Shown piece by piece: positions 17,333 to 25,805 of a DNA stretch of 64,000 nucleotides; the stretch's first letter is position 1, and every line of letters begins with the position of its first letter. The stretch spans positions 124,001-188,000 of the forward strand of contig NZ_BBZK01000009.1 in NCBI RefSeq assembly GCF_001748085.1, given 5' to 3'. The notes below the pieces were generated by a model, which saw only the letters and a list, made by a program, of their open reading frames with translations, was not told the DNA's origin and did not search any database. Both the position numbers and the translations under genes were made by a program. This stretch comes from Streptomyces sp. TP-A0874. GTDB taxonomy: Bacteria > Actinomycetota > Actinomycetes > Streptomycetales > Streptomycetaceae.

Positions 17333-17989
17333 TCACCGCCGGTCGGCGCCGTCGGCCCGCGCACCCGGTGCCCCCCTCGGCCCGGCGCGGTCGGCCCGGC
17401 AGCCGCGGAGCAGCAGCGCCCGCTCCTCGGCACCGCCGGGGACCAGCACGCAGGAGAGCGCGAGCCGTAGCACCGCTTCACCGTCGCGCCGCAGTTCCTC
17501 GGTGAGCGGGCCGTGCCGGCCCCCGGCCAGCACCGCCACCGCCCTTTCGCGGACCTCGCCGAGGAGTTCGGCCGGGGACGGCGGCGGGACGTCCGCGCGC
17601 CGCCCGGTTGACGAGCGCCCCCGCCGGAGGGTGTCGTCGGGCCACGCCGGCCGTGGCAGCCACTCGCTCCAGCAGCCGGTGAGCATGGCCCGCAGCAGCG
17701 GACTGCCCCTCGCCGTCCGTACCGTCCATCCGGCCAGCGCCACCAGGCGCTCGGCCGGGTCCGGTCCTCCGGGAGCGGTCAGCACCCGCTCCACGCCAGC
17801 GAGGAAGACGTCGGCCTCCCGCCGCAGGAGCGCCCGGGCCAGCCCCTCCTTGTCCCCGAACTCGTGGTACAGGGTCTGCCGGGACACCTTCGCCGCCACC
17901 GCCACCTCCACCATGCGCACCCGGGACCAGGGCCGCACGGCGATCGCCCGCGAAGCGGCGTCGAGCAGGGATTCGCGCGCTGTGGGCAT
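17333..17989 (-). CDS. TetR-family transcriptional regulator
   Basis: A 218-residue regulator. The N-terminal helix-turn-helix includes VSRQTLYHEFGDKEGL (about residues 30-46), and the rest is a variable helical ligand-binding domain ending in an Arg/Ala-rich tail. Translation is placed at MPTARESL (17989), with an alternative six codons upstream. It is divergent from hisN and convergent with the SMR transporter gene; regulation of either is possible but not shown by the sequence. Confidence 0.88.
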   Translation of the reverse strand: MPTARESLLDAASRAIAVRPWSRVRMVEVAVAAKVSRQTLYHEFGDKEGLARALLRREADVFLAGVERVLTAPGGPDPAERLVALAGWTVRTARGSPLLRAMLTGCWSEWLPRPAWPDDTLRRGRSSTGRRADVPPPSPAELLGEVRERAVAVLAGGRHGPLTEELRRDGEAVLRLALSCVLVPGGAEERALLLRGCRADRAGPRGAPGARADGADRR

Positions 17990-18140
17990 ACCGCCTCCAG
18001 GCCTCACGGCTCACCTAGCGTCGTACGGAGAAGAATTGACCCGCCGACAGCGGCCGTCAAGGCGACTGACGGCCCGTCGGCGTCCCCCGTGTGGACACGG
18101 CCGTGTAGCCCGGCGTGAGCTGGGTCGATACTGTTCGCTC

Positions 18141-18941
18141 ATGCCCGACTATCACGACGATCTACGCCTCGCCCATGTGCTGGCGGACACCGCCGACGCC
18201 ACGACCATGGACCGGTTCAAGGCGCTGGATCTGAAGGTCGACACCAAACCGGACATGACCCCCGTGAGCGAGGCGGACAAGGCCGCCGAGGAGCTCATCC
18301 GCAGCTCACTGCGGAGAGCCCGGCCGCGCGACGCGGTGCTCGGCGAGGAGTACGGCAGCGAGGGCAGCGGCCCGCGGCGCTGGGTGATCGACCCCATCGA
18401 CGGCACGAAGAACTACGTGCGCGGGGTGCCGGTCTGGGCGACGCTGATCTCCCTCATGGTGCAGGGCGAGGACGGTTTCGAGCCGGTGGTGGGCCTCGTG
18501 TCGGCCCCGGCGCTCGGCCGGCGCTGGTGGGCGGCCCAGGGCAGCGGCGCCTACAGCGGCCGCAGCCTCACCTCGGCCTCCCGGCTTCGGGTCTCCGAGG
18601 TCGCCTCGGTGCGGGACGCCTCCTTCGCCTACTCCTCACTGAGCGGCTGGGAGGAGCGCGGACGGCTGGCGGGCTTCCTGGAGCTGAGTCGCGCCTGCTG
18701 GCGGACCCGCGGCTACGGCGACTTCTGGCCGTACATGATGGTCGCCGAGGGCTCGGTGGACATGTGCGCGGAGCCGGAGCTCTCGCTCTGGGACATGGCC
18801 GCGAACGCCGTCATCGTGCAGGAGGCCGGTGGGCGGTTCACCGGCCTGGACGGAGTACCGGGGCCGGGCGGCAAGGACGCCGCGGCCTCCAACGGGCTGC
18901 TCCACCGTGATCTCCTGGACCATCTGGGCCCAACGGCCTGA
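18141..18941 (+). CDS. hisN: Histidinol-phosphate phosphatase, IMPase type
   Basis: A 266-residue member of the inositol-monophosphatase superfamily. Metal-binding motifs are GEEYGSEG, DPIDGTKNYVRG and the C-terminal LWDMAAN. The N-terminal region (DYHDDLRLAHVLADTADATT) and the short D-T-K-P-D-M-T-P-V-S-E-A-D stretch are typical of HisN, the actinobacterial histidinol-phosphatase that completes the penultimate histidine step. A related activity on inositol phosphate cannot be excluded from sequence. Start ATG at 18141. Confidence 0.9.
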   Translation: MPDYHDDLRLAHVLADTADATTMDRFKALDLKVDTKPDMTPVSEADKAAEELIRSSLRRARPRDAVLGEEYGSEGSGPRRWVIDPIDGTKNYVRGVPVWATLISLMVQGEDGFEPVVGLVSAPALGRRWWAAQGSGAYSGRSLTSASRLRVSEVASVRDASFAYSSLSGWEERGRLAGFLELSRACWRTRGYGDFWPYMMVAEGSVDMCAEPELSLWDMAANAVIVQEAGGRFTGLDGVPGPGGKDAAASNGLLHRDLLDHLGPTA

Positions 18942-18965
18942 CCTGAGGGTCCCGTGGTACGGACG

Positions 18966-18996
18966 GGAGGGGGCGGGCCCCTGGACAGGCCCGCCC
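18966..18996. terminator. Terminator after hisN
   Basis: GGGGCGGGCC (18967-18976) pairs with GGCCCGCCCC (18986-18995) across a 9-base loop, 26 bases after hisN. The stem would work in either direction. Confidence 0.75.
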
Positions 18997-19141
18997 CCTC
19001 CGCCGTAACGGCAAACGCCCGATTCGTCGACCGCGCAGGGCCTGGACCGCGGCCGCCGGCCGCTTGCCGTAGCTCGCACACCGGGCGGGGCTGGATCCGC
19101 CCACCCGCTGTCCGGTCCCCTGACCGGGGACCATGACAACC

Positions 19142-19167
19142 TTACATTGGACACAGTCCAAGTAAAG
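19142..19167. promoter_or_regulatory. Palindromic operator upstream of the Fur-family gene
   Basis: A perfect inverted repeat TTGGAC-ACA-GTCCAA (19147-19161) lies 64 bases before the start codon and is extended by imperfect arms (CTTAC on the left, GTAAAG on the right). Fur-family regulators commonly bind such palindromes and control their own genes. TTGGAC could also act as a -35 element, so binding would block the promoter. Confidence 0.65.
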
Positions 19168-19225
19168 ACAGAAGCCAGTACTGCACACGCTCGATGGTTA
19201 GATGCCCACTGCTACCCTGAGCAGC

Positions 19226-19669
19226 ATGAGCGACCTGCTGGAACGACTTCGATCACGTGGCTGGCGCCTGACCGCCCAGCGACGGGTCGTGGCCGAGGTT
19301 CTCAGCGGAGACCACGTCCACCTGACGGCGGACGAGGTGCACGCGCGCGCCGCCGAGCGGCTGCCGGAGATCTCTCGGGCCACGGTGTACAACACCCTGG
19401 GAGAGCTGGTCTCGCTGGGCGAGGTGCTGGAGGTGAGCACCGATCGCCGGGCCATGCGGTACGACCCGAACGCCCACCGCCCCCACCACCACCTGGTCTG
19501 CGGGGGCTGCGGGCTGGTACGGGACGTGCACCCGGAGGGCGATCCCCTCGCCGACCTCCCGGCCACCGAGCGCTTCGGCTTCGCCGTCTCGGCGGTGGAC
19601 GTGACCTACCACGGGCTCTGCCCCTCGTGCAGCGCCGACCGGCACCCTGCGCCCTCGTCCGGGGCCTGA
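19226..19669 (+). CDS. Fur-family metalloregulator, PerR/CatR-like
   Basis: A 147-residue Fur-family repressor. The winged helix includes RLTAQRRVVAEVL and EISRATVYNTLGELV (about residues 10-60). The dimerisation domain carries HRPHHHLVCGGCG and a second zinc pair CPSCS near the C terminus, giving two CxxC pairs for structural zinc. This position (after hisN) is where S. coelicolor has a Fur paralogue that I remember as the catalase regulator CatR; sensing of peroxide rather than iron is inferred. The start at 19226 (MSDLLERL) is chosen because it matches family length. A palindrome lies upstream. Confidence 0.85.
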   Translation: MSDLLERLRSRGWRLTAQRRVVAEVLSGDHVHLTADEVHARAAERLPEISRATVYNTLGELVSLGEVLEVSTDRRAMRYDPNAHRPHHHLVCGGCGLVRDVHPEGDPLADLPATERFGFAVSAVDVTYHGLCPSCSADRHPAPSSGA

Positions 19670-19734
19670 ACCGCGCGGAGCCCTGAGCCACCGGGGCGCC
19701 CCGGCTCCCACCTCGCGAGCAGACCTGAGCCGAC

Positions 19735-19768
19735 CCTGAGCATGATCCGGCCCTGAGCATGATCCGGC
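19735..19768. repeat. Tandem 17-base repeat
   Basis: CCTGAGCATGATCCGGC occurs twice head to tail (19735-19751 and 19752-19768), between the Fur gene and the tRNA. No function is evident. Confidence 0.8.
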
Positions 19769-19793
19769 GCGGCCAGGGCGGGCCGGGGCAAAC

Positions 19794-19825
19794 AGAAGGC
19801 CCGGATCCTGAGATCCGGGCCTTCT
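19794..19825 (-). terminator. Terminator after tRNA-fMet copy 1
   Basis: The arms AGAAGGCCCGGATC and GATCCGGGCCTTCT form a 14-base-pair perfect stem with a 4-base loop, five bases past the 3' end of the tRNA on the minus strand. It is likely bidirectional and also serves the Fur gene. Confidence 0.85.
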
Positions 19826-19829
19826 CTCG

Positions 19830-19903
19830 TAGCGGGGACAGGATTTGAACCTGCGACCTCTGGGTTATGAGCCCAGCGAGCTACCGAGCTGCTCCACCCC
19901 GCG
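19830..19903 (-). tRNA. tRNA-fMet (initiator), anticodon CAT, copy 1
   Basis: The minus strand folds into a complete cloverleaf of 74 bases without encoded CCA. The anticodon loop is CTCATAA. Two initiator features are seen: a mismatch at positions 1 and 72 (C opposite T) and three consecutive G-C pairs in the anticodon stem (GGG opposite CCC). The T arm has GGTTCAAAT. It is identical to the copy at 22012-22085. Confidence 0.95.
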
Positions 19904-19979
19904 CCGTTGTGCTTCTACTGTAGTCACACGCCGACGACCAGCGCAAATCAGCTGACCGGAGGGGGAGCGGGACCCTGCC

Positions 19980-21842
19980 TCAGGCCGACAGCTCCTGCCG
20001 GACCGCGTCGAGCAGCCGCGCCGCCCGCTCGGAGACCTCCGCCGGCCCCAACTCCACGGCGCGCGAGCACCACTCCTGCGCCGCGGCCAGATCGCCGCGG
20101 CGCGCCGCGAGCAGCGCCAGCCGGAGGGCGGCCCGCCCGTGCCCGGTCTCCGCCGCCCGCCGCCACCAGAGCACCGCCTCCGGCTCCTTGCCCTCACGGG
20201 CCAGCAGCACCCCGAGGTTGAAGGCTCCGTTACCGCTGCCCGCCTCGGCCGCCATCCGGTACCAGCGACCGGCCTGGACCGACTCGCCCCGGGCCGCCGC
20301 CAACATGCCGCAGCGCACCTGGGCACGCAGGTGACCCCGGCCGGCGGCCCACTCGTACCACTCCTCGGCCTCGGCCGACGCCGGGTTCTCCACCGCGCCG
20401 ACCGGTTCCTCCGCGCCTCCCCGCGTCTGCCGCCCCCGCCGCTGGAGCAGCAGGGCCAGCCGGAAGGCCGCCTCCGCGCTGCCGCCCCCCGCAGCGCAGC
20501 GCAGATGCCCCTCCGCGTCCCGCTCCTCGCCGTCCCGCAGGAGGGCGATGGCGACCTGGAGCGCCGCCTCGGGGTGGCCCTCGGCCGCGGCCCGGGCGTA
20601 CCAGCGGTGGGCCGCCGCCTCCTCCCCCCGCCCGGCGTGGAGGATGCCGAGGTTGAAGGCGGCGTCCACGCTGCCGGCCTCAGCGGCCTTGGAGAACCAG
20701 GGCTCCGCCCCCGCCGCGTCCTCTCGCTGGAGCAGCAGGACCGCCAGGGCGTTCGCCGCCTCCCGGTGCCCCGCGTAGGCGGCATGGCGATACCACTGCT
20801 CGGCCTGGGTGGTGCGGCCCTGTCCGGCGCAGAGCAGGCCGAGGTTGAACGCGCCGTTCACGTCGCCCGCGTCCAGGGCGGCCCGGTACCAGCGCTCGGC
20901 GGCCTGCGGCTCCCCCCGGTCCGCATGGAGCGCACCCAGGGCGTTGGCCGCGTTGCCGTCGCCGTGCTGCGCGGCCCGCCGCCACCAGATCGCCGCACTC
21001 TCGCTGTCCCCGGCGTCACGCAGCAGGAACCCGAGCGCACAGGCCGCGCGCGGTTCGCCGTCCTTCGCCGCGGTGAGGTACCAGCGGCCCGCCTCCTGGA
21101 GTTCGCCGCGCTCCTCCAGCAACTTCCCCAGGTGGAGAGCGGCCCGCTGGTGGCCTCGGGCCGCGGCCTGCCGGTACCAGTGCTCGGCCCTCCGGGGTGT
21201 GCTGCCCAGAGTGCTGTCGGCCGCCTCGCCCTCCCCGACTTCCCGCCGCTCCTCCAGGATCCGGGCGAAACGGTAGGCGGCCTCCCGGTGCCCCTGCTCG
21301 GCGGCGGCCCGGAACCAGCGGCCGGCGCCCACGTCGCTGCGGTGCTCCAGCAGGTCGCCGAGGGCGTAGGCGCCCAGGGCATGGCCGGACTCGGCGGCCT
21401 GGCGCAGCCAGTACTCGGCCGCCGTTTCGTCCCCCCGTCCCCGGTAGTGCCGGCCCAGCGCGTGGGCCGCGGCGGCGGAGCCCGCGACGGCCGCGATCCG
21501 CCACCACTCGACGGCCTCTTCGGTCCGCCCGCGCTGGTGCAGAAGTACGCCGAGGTTGTTGACCGCGGCGCGGTCTCCCGCCGCGCTGGCGGCCCGCAGT
21601 TGGGGCTCCGCTCCGTCCAGGTCCCCCCGGCGCAGCAGGAGGGCGCCGAGCACGCTCAGCGCCTCGGGGTCGCCGGTCTCCGCGGCACGGCGGTGCCGGG
21701 ACTCCTCCTCCAGGTCGGCGATGGTGCTGCTGTCGGCACAGCGGGGGCCGACGATCGGCGTGAGATAACCCTCCGCCCGATCGAAATGTCCGGCAAACCG
21801 GCCTGTTTCCAGCAGTTCTACCTTCTCCCCCATAAGGGCCAT
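19980..21842 (-). CDS. Sel1/TPR repeat protein
   Basis: A protein of about 620 residues made almost wholly of short helical repeats of 34-36 residues with the pattern ALG-LL--RG---EAE-WYRRAA-AGH-EA. I count roughly fifteen units between residues 60 and 600; the first 55 residues (MALMGEKVELLETGRFAGHF) are non-repetitive. Sel1-like solenoids bind partner proteins; no catalytic domain or signal peptide is visible, so a cytoplasmic scaffold role is likely but unproven. The ATG at 21842 is taken; an alternative ATG lies three codons downstream. The gene is bracketed by two identical initiator tRNA genes in the same orientation. Confidence 0.85.
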   Translation of the reverse strand: MALMGEKVELLETGRFAGHFDRAEGYLTPIVGPRCADSSTIADLEEESRHRRAAETGDPEALSVLGALLLRRGDLDGAEPQLRAASAAGDRAAVNNLGVLLHQRGRTEEAVEWWRIAAVAGSAAAAHALGRHYRGRGDETAAEYWLRQAAESGHALGAYALGDLLEHRSDVGAGRWFRAAAEQGHREAAYRFARILEERREVGEGEAADSTLGSTPRRAEHWYRQAAARGHQRAALHLGKLLEERGELQEAGRWYLTAAKDGEPRAACALGFLLRDAGDSESAAIWWRRAAQHGDGNAANALGALHADRGEPQAAERWYRAALDAGDVNGAFNLGLLCAGQGRTTQAEQWYRHAAYAGHREAANALAVLLLQREDAAGAEPWFSKAAEAGSVDAAFNLGILHAGRGEEAAAHRWYARAAAEGHPEAALQVAIALLRDGEERDAEGHLRCAAGGGSAEAAFRLALLLQRRGRQTRGGAEEPVGAVENPASAEAEEWYEWAAGRGHLRAQVRCGMLAAARGESVQAGRWYRMAAEAGSGNGAFNLGVLLAREGKEPEAVLWWRRAAETGHGRAALRLALLAARRGDLAAAQEWCSRAVELGPAEVSERAARLLDAVRQELSA

Positions 21843-21965
21843 CGTCGCACCACCCGCAGCTCCGCGTACACCTGGTATACCGCAGCCAGTGAAGTCACTT
21901 CGACGCTTTGTCGACTTCCCGACACGCGCATAGCCCAAACTCCGGGAGCAAAGTCACCCCACACA

Positions 21966-22006
21966 AACGAAAGACCCGGAGTCATGTTGACTCCGGGTCT
22001 TTCGTT
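21966..22006 (-). terminator. Terminator after tRNA-fMet copy 2
   Basis: The arms ACGAAAGACCCGGAGTCA and TGACTCCGGGTCTTTCGT form an 18-base-pair perfect stem with a short TGT loop, immediately past the 3' end of the second tRNA on the minus strand. Confidence 0.88.
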
Positions 22007-22011
22007 TTCAG

Positions 22012-22085
22012 TAGCGGGGACAGGATTTGAACCTGCGACCTCTGGGTTATGAGCCCAGCGAGCTACCGAGCTGCTCCACCCCGCG
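22012..22085 (-). tRNA. tRNA-fMet (initiator), anticodon CAT, copy 2
   Basis: A 74-base cloverleaf identical to the copy at 19830-19903, including the 1-72 mismatch and the three G-C pairs of the anticodon stem that mark an initiator. The identity extends a few bases beyond both ends of the tRNA. Confidence 0.95.
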
Positions 22086-22143
22086 CCGTCTTGATCAAAG
22101 AGTATCACGGCGCGGGGTGGAGCTCGGCCGGCCGATACCGGCT

Positions 22144-25044
22144 CTAGCCCTTGTCGCCGCCCTTCTGGGCGTCAGCCGCCCGCTCCAGCGCGGCCTTGAG
22201 GTCCTTCTGCGCCTTCGCGTACGCCGCCCAGTCCGGCGGCTGCTGCGCCAGGGCCTTCTCTCCCTCTTCGAAGGCCTTCGCCGCGTCGGACAGCGCCTTC
22301 TGCGCGTCCGAGCCCTTGGCCGGAGGCTTTCCGGTATCGCTGTCGTTGTCGCCCGGGTCACTCTCCGACGGCTTCTCCGGCTCCTCCGAGGGCGCGCCCT
22401 CGGTGCCGAAGACGTCGTCGAGCGCCTCACTGAGGGTGTCCTTGAAGGCGGTCTTGTCGCCGTAGGAGACCAGGACCTTCCTCAGAAGCGGGTAGTTGGT
22501 ACCCGCTCCGCGGACGTAGACCGGCTCGACGTAGAGCAGTCCGCCGTCGAGGGGCACCGTGAGCAGGTTGCCGTACTCGACCTCCGAGTCGCCCCGCCGC
22601 AGGATGTTGATCTCATTGGCGATGTCGGTCTCGGAGTTGAACTTGCTCTGCACCTGCTGCGGACCCGACACCGTGGTGTTGGACGGCAGTTTCAGTATCC
22701 TGATCTGCCCGTATCCGTTGCTGGTGGCGTCCGCGTCCACCGCCATGAAGGCGCCGAGGTTGTCCCGGCGGTTCGGGGTGAACGTGGTCGTCAGCGAGAA
22801 GGTCTGGGACTTCTGGTCCGGCATCTTCATGCTGAGGTAGTACGGCGGCACCGAGTTCCCCGACTTGTTCGTCGGGTCGTTCGGCACCTGCCAGACCTCA
22901 CTGCCGCTGTAGAACTGCGCCGGCTTGGTCACGTGGTACCGGGTGAGCAGTTCCCGCTGCACCTTGAAGAGGTCCTGCGGGTAGCGCAGGTGCTCCATCA
23001 GGTCCGAGCCGATCTCGCTCTTCGCCTTGACGGTGCCCGGGAACGCCTTCTTCCAGGTCTTCAGCACCGGGTCCTCGGTGTCCCACTCGTACAGGTCCAC
23101 GGAGCCGTCGTAGGCGTCCACGGTGGCCTTGACCGAGTTGCGGATGTAGTTGACCTGGTTCTGCTGGGCCACCACCTCGCGTCCGCCGTCGGTCAGCGAG
23201 TCCGCCGTGGTGTCACCGAGGGTGGTCCGGGAGGAGTACGGGTAGCCGTTGGAGGTGGTGTAGGCGTCGACGATCCACTTGATGCGCCCCTCCACCACGG
23301 CGGGGTAGGCGTCGCCGTCGATCGTCAGCCACGGTGCGACGGCCTCGACCCGCTCCTTGGGAGTGCGGTTGTAGAGGATGCGCGAACCGTCGCCGATGGC
23401 GCCGGAGTAGAGGATCTGCGGCTCGCTGAACGCCACCGCGTAGGCCGCCCGGTTCAGCGGGTTGGCGAGGTCGACCCCGCTCTTGCCGGTGTAGCGGTAC
23501 AGCTTCTCACCGCTGTCGTCGGAGTAGTCCAGCTCCTGCTGGGGGCCGCCGACGATGGAGTACTGGGTGGTCTTCTCACCGTAGTAGACCCGCTGCTCGT
23601 ACTTGCCCAGCTGGCCGGCGCTCGGCAGGTCAGACTCGGAGAAGTCCGGGGAGCCCCCGGACTTGATGGTGGTGCCCTTGGCCGCCACCGCACCGTAGCC
23701 GTGCGTGTACTTGAAGTGGTCGTTGATCCAGTTGCGCTCGGGGATGCCGCTGATGTTCAGCTCGCGCAGGCCTATGACGGTGTCCTGCTCCTTGCCCTTG
23801 TCGTCCTTGTAGCGGTCGACGTCGAGCGTGTCCGGGAACTGGTAGTAACCCCGCACCTGCTGGAGCTGCTGGAAGGTCGGTGAGACGACGTTCGGGTCGA
23901 GCAGCCGGAGGCTCGCCGTGGACTCGGCCCCGGCGCGCAGCTTCTCGTTGTCCTTCGGGTCGACGTCGACCTTGCCCTCGTAGTCCGACACCTTGGAGTC
24001 CGCGATGTCGTAGGCGTCGCGGGTGGCGTCGATGTTCTTCTGGATGTAGGGCGTCTCCTTGGCCTGCTCGTTCGGCTGGACCTGGAACTTCTGGACGATC
24101 GCCGGGTACAGCCCGCCGATCAGGATGGCCGACAGCACCATCAGTCCGAAGCCGGTCACCGGCAGCTGCCAGGTGCGCCGCCAGAGGGTCGCGAAGAACA
24201 GCACCGCGCAGATGGCGGCGATGCAGAAGAGGATGGTCTTGGCCGGGAGGTAGGCGTTGGCGTCGACGTAGCGGAGACCGGTCCAGTTGCCGGTGGCCTT
24301 GAAGTCGCTCGATTTCACGGCCAGGCCGTACCGGTCGAGCCAGTAGGCGATCGCCTTGAGCGAGACGAACAGGCCGAGCAGCACCGAGAGGTGGCCGGTG
24401 GCCGCCGCGGTCGCCTTCGCCCCCGGGCTCGTCACCCGCAGCCCGCCGTAGAGGTAGTGCACCAGCGCGGCGGCGATCAGCGAGAGCACGATCGCCGCGA
24501 AGCCGAAGCTCAGCATGAAGCGGTACCACGGCAGGTCGAAGGCGTAGAACGAGACGTCCTTGCCGAACTGCGGGTCCGTGGTGCCGAACGGGACGCCGTT
24601 GACCCACAGCAGCCAGGTGCGCCACTGGCTGGCCGCGGAGGCTCCGGCGATGAGTCCGATCAGGGCGGCGATCCCGAGCAGCAACCACTTCTTGTACGGG
24701 GCGATCCCGATCCGGTAGCGGTCGAGGTTCTGCTGTTCCAGGGACATCGCGCTCAGCGGTGGACGCAGCCGGTGGGCCAACCAGATGTTGACCCCGACCG
24801 CCACCGCCATCAGCAGGCCGCAGGAGAAGAACAGCCCGATCTTGGTGAAGAGGGTGGTGGTGAAGACCGAGGAGAAGTTGACCGAGCGATACCAGAGCCA
24901 GTCCGTCCAGAAGCCGGAGAACATGACGAAGGCCATGGCCAGCCCGGCCAGAACGGCCACCGTTATCAGCAAGGTTCTGGACCGCCGGGATGGTCGGCCG
25001 ACTCTGGTCCGCGGGCCGGTCGGGCCCCCGCCGCGGTCCGGCAT
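22144..25044 (-). CDS. UPF0182-family large membrane protein
   Basis: A protein of about 966 residues. The N-terminal third holds seven or so membrane helices (for example LLITVAVLAGLAMAFVMFSG and segments up to about residue 330); the rest is a large extracytoplasmic domain with IVQKFQVQPNEQAKETPYI, which marks the UPF0182 family. The last 90 residues are acidic and Pro/Ser/Ala-rich with a helical end. Function is unknown; the family is universal in actinobacteria. The start is placed at MPDRGGGPTG (25044); TTG or GTG codons a few positions upstream are also possible. It ends 58 bases before tRNA copy 2. Confidence 0.9.
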   Translation of the reverse strand: MPDRGGGPTGPRTRVGRPSRRSRTLLITVAVLAGLAMAFVMFSGFWTDWLWYRSVNFSSVFTTTLFTKIGLFFSCGLLMAVAVGVNIWLAHRLRPPLSAMSLEQQNLDRYRIGIAPYKKWLLLGIAALIGLIAGASAASQWRTWLLWVNGVPFGTTDPQFGKDVSFYAFDLPWYRFMLSFGFAAIVLSLIAAALVHYLYGGLRVTSPGAKATAAATGHLSVLLGLFVSLKAIAYWLDRYGLAVKSSDFKATGNWTGLRYVDANAYLPAKTILFCIAAICAVLFFATLWRRTWQLPVTGFGLMVLSAILIGGLYPAIVQKFQVQPNEQAKETPYIQKNIDATRDAYDIADSKVSDYEGKVDVDPKDNEKLRAGAESTASLRLLDPNVVSPTFQQLQQVRGYYQFPDTLDVDRYKDDKGKEQDTVIGLRELNISGIPERNWINDHFKYTHGYGAVAAKGTTIKSGGSPDFSESDLPSAGQLGKYEQRVYYGEKTTQYSIVGGPQQELDYSDDSGEKLYRYTGKSGVDLANPLNRAAYAVAFSEPQILYSGAIGDGSRILYNRTPKERVEAVAPWLTIDGDAYPAVVEGRIKWIVDAYTTSNGYPYSSRTTLGDTTADSLTDGGREVVAQQNQVNYIRNSVKATVDAYDGSVDLYEWDTEDPVLKTWKKAFPGTVKAKSEIGSDLMEHLRYPQDLFKVQRELLTRYHVTKPAQFYSGSEVWQVPNDPTNKSGNSVPPYYLSMKMPDQKSQTFSLTTTFTPNRRDNLGAFMAVDADATSNGYGQIRILKLPSNTTVSGPQQVQSKFNSETDIANEINILRRGDSEVEYGNLLTVPLDGGLLYVEPVYVRGAGTNYPLLRKVLVSYGDKTAFKDTLSEALDDVFGTEGAPSEEPEKPSESDPGDNDSDTGKPPAKGSDAQKALSDAAKAFEEGEKALAQQPPDWAAYAKAQKDLKAALERAADAQKGGDKG

Positions 25045-25171
25045 CTGGAAAGCCAAGGTGCGCACCTCGAAGATTCGCTGTCGTATGAGCGGGCCCCGCG
25101 ATACTAGGGCCCACCCATGCAACTTACTCAAGCTTTACCCAGTTCCCGTTTCCGGTTACGAACAGGGCAAG

Positions 25172-25759
25172 ATGTTGGCCATGTCCTCCTCCAGCGGCCC
25201 GACGCCGCCCGAATCCACCCACTCCATCCCCATTGCGGCCCATCCTCTGACCCGGGCCGTGCTCGAGATCGACGAGTACGTCGCCGGGCTCGGTTGGGAC
25301 CGGCCCGCCCGGCTGTTCGCCCTGGTGGACACCGCTCAGCTGCGCACCCAGGAGCCGGCGCTCGCGGAGCAGCTCGGCGTCGCGGACGGTGCGGCGGACT
25401 CCTCACTGACCCCTGTCGAGCAGGAGGAACTCCCGGCGGGGACCCCGCTCGACGAGTTCCTCGCCACCATCGCCTGGCCGGAGGCGGTGGCCGGCTGTGC
25501 GATGACGGTGGAGCGCCTGATGCTGCCGCCCTCGGCGGAGGCCTCCGTCCCCGAGGGGTTGGACGAGGGGGAGCTGAACCGCTGGGTCACCGAGCACCCG
25601 GACCGCCAGGAGGTCCGGATGACGGTCGGCGTACTGCGCGACGGAACCCGGGAGTCGGCTCTGCGGCTGCGGGAGAAGGACTCGGCGAGCGAGGTGCTCA
25701 CCGGGGCCGGTCTGGTGCCGGGGCTCGCCGAGGCGCTCTCGGCCACCTTCGAGGATTAG
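25172..25759 (+). CDS. PPA1309-family protein
   Basis: A 195-residue soluble actinobacterial protein. The segments HPLTRAVLEIDEYVAGLGWD, RLFALVDTAQL and the run WPEAVAGCAMTVERLMLPP are those of the PPA1309 family, for which no biochemical role is known. An alternative ATG at 25181 would remove three residues. It is divergent from the UPF0182 gene and convergent with the PDZ protease gene, an arrangement conserved across actinobacteria in my recollection. Confidence 0.85.
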   Translation: MLAMSSSSGPTPPESTHSIPIAAHPLTRAVLEIDEYVAGLGWDRPARLFALVDTAQLRTQEPALAEQLGVADGAADSSLTPVEQEELPAGTPLDEFLATIAWPEAVAGCAMTVERLMLPPSAEASVPEGLDEGELNRWVTEHPDRQEVRMTVGVLRDGTRESALRLREKDSASEVLTGAGLVPGLAEALSATFED

Positions 25760-25805
25760 GAACCGCCGCGGCCGGGGCGCCGTCCGCCCCGCGGAGGGCG
25801 GACGG

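Noticed and set aside
20139..22052. A 637-codon plus-strand frame opposite the Sel1 gene and crossing a tRNA
   Set aside because: It shadows the repeat gene, runs into the tRNA and shows only repeat-derived low complexity.
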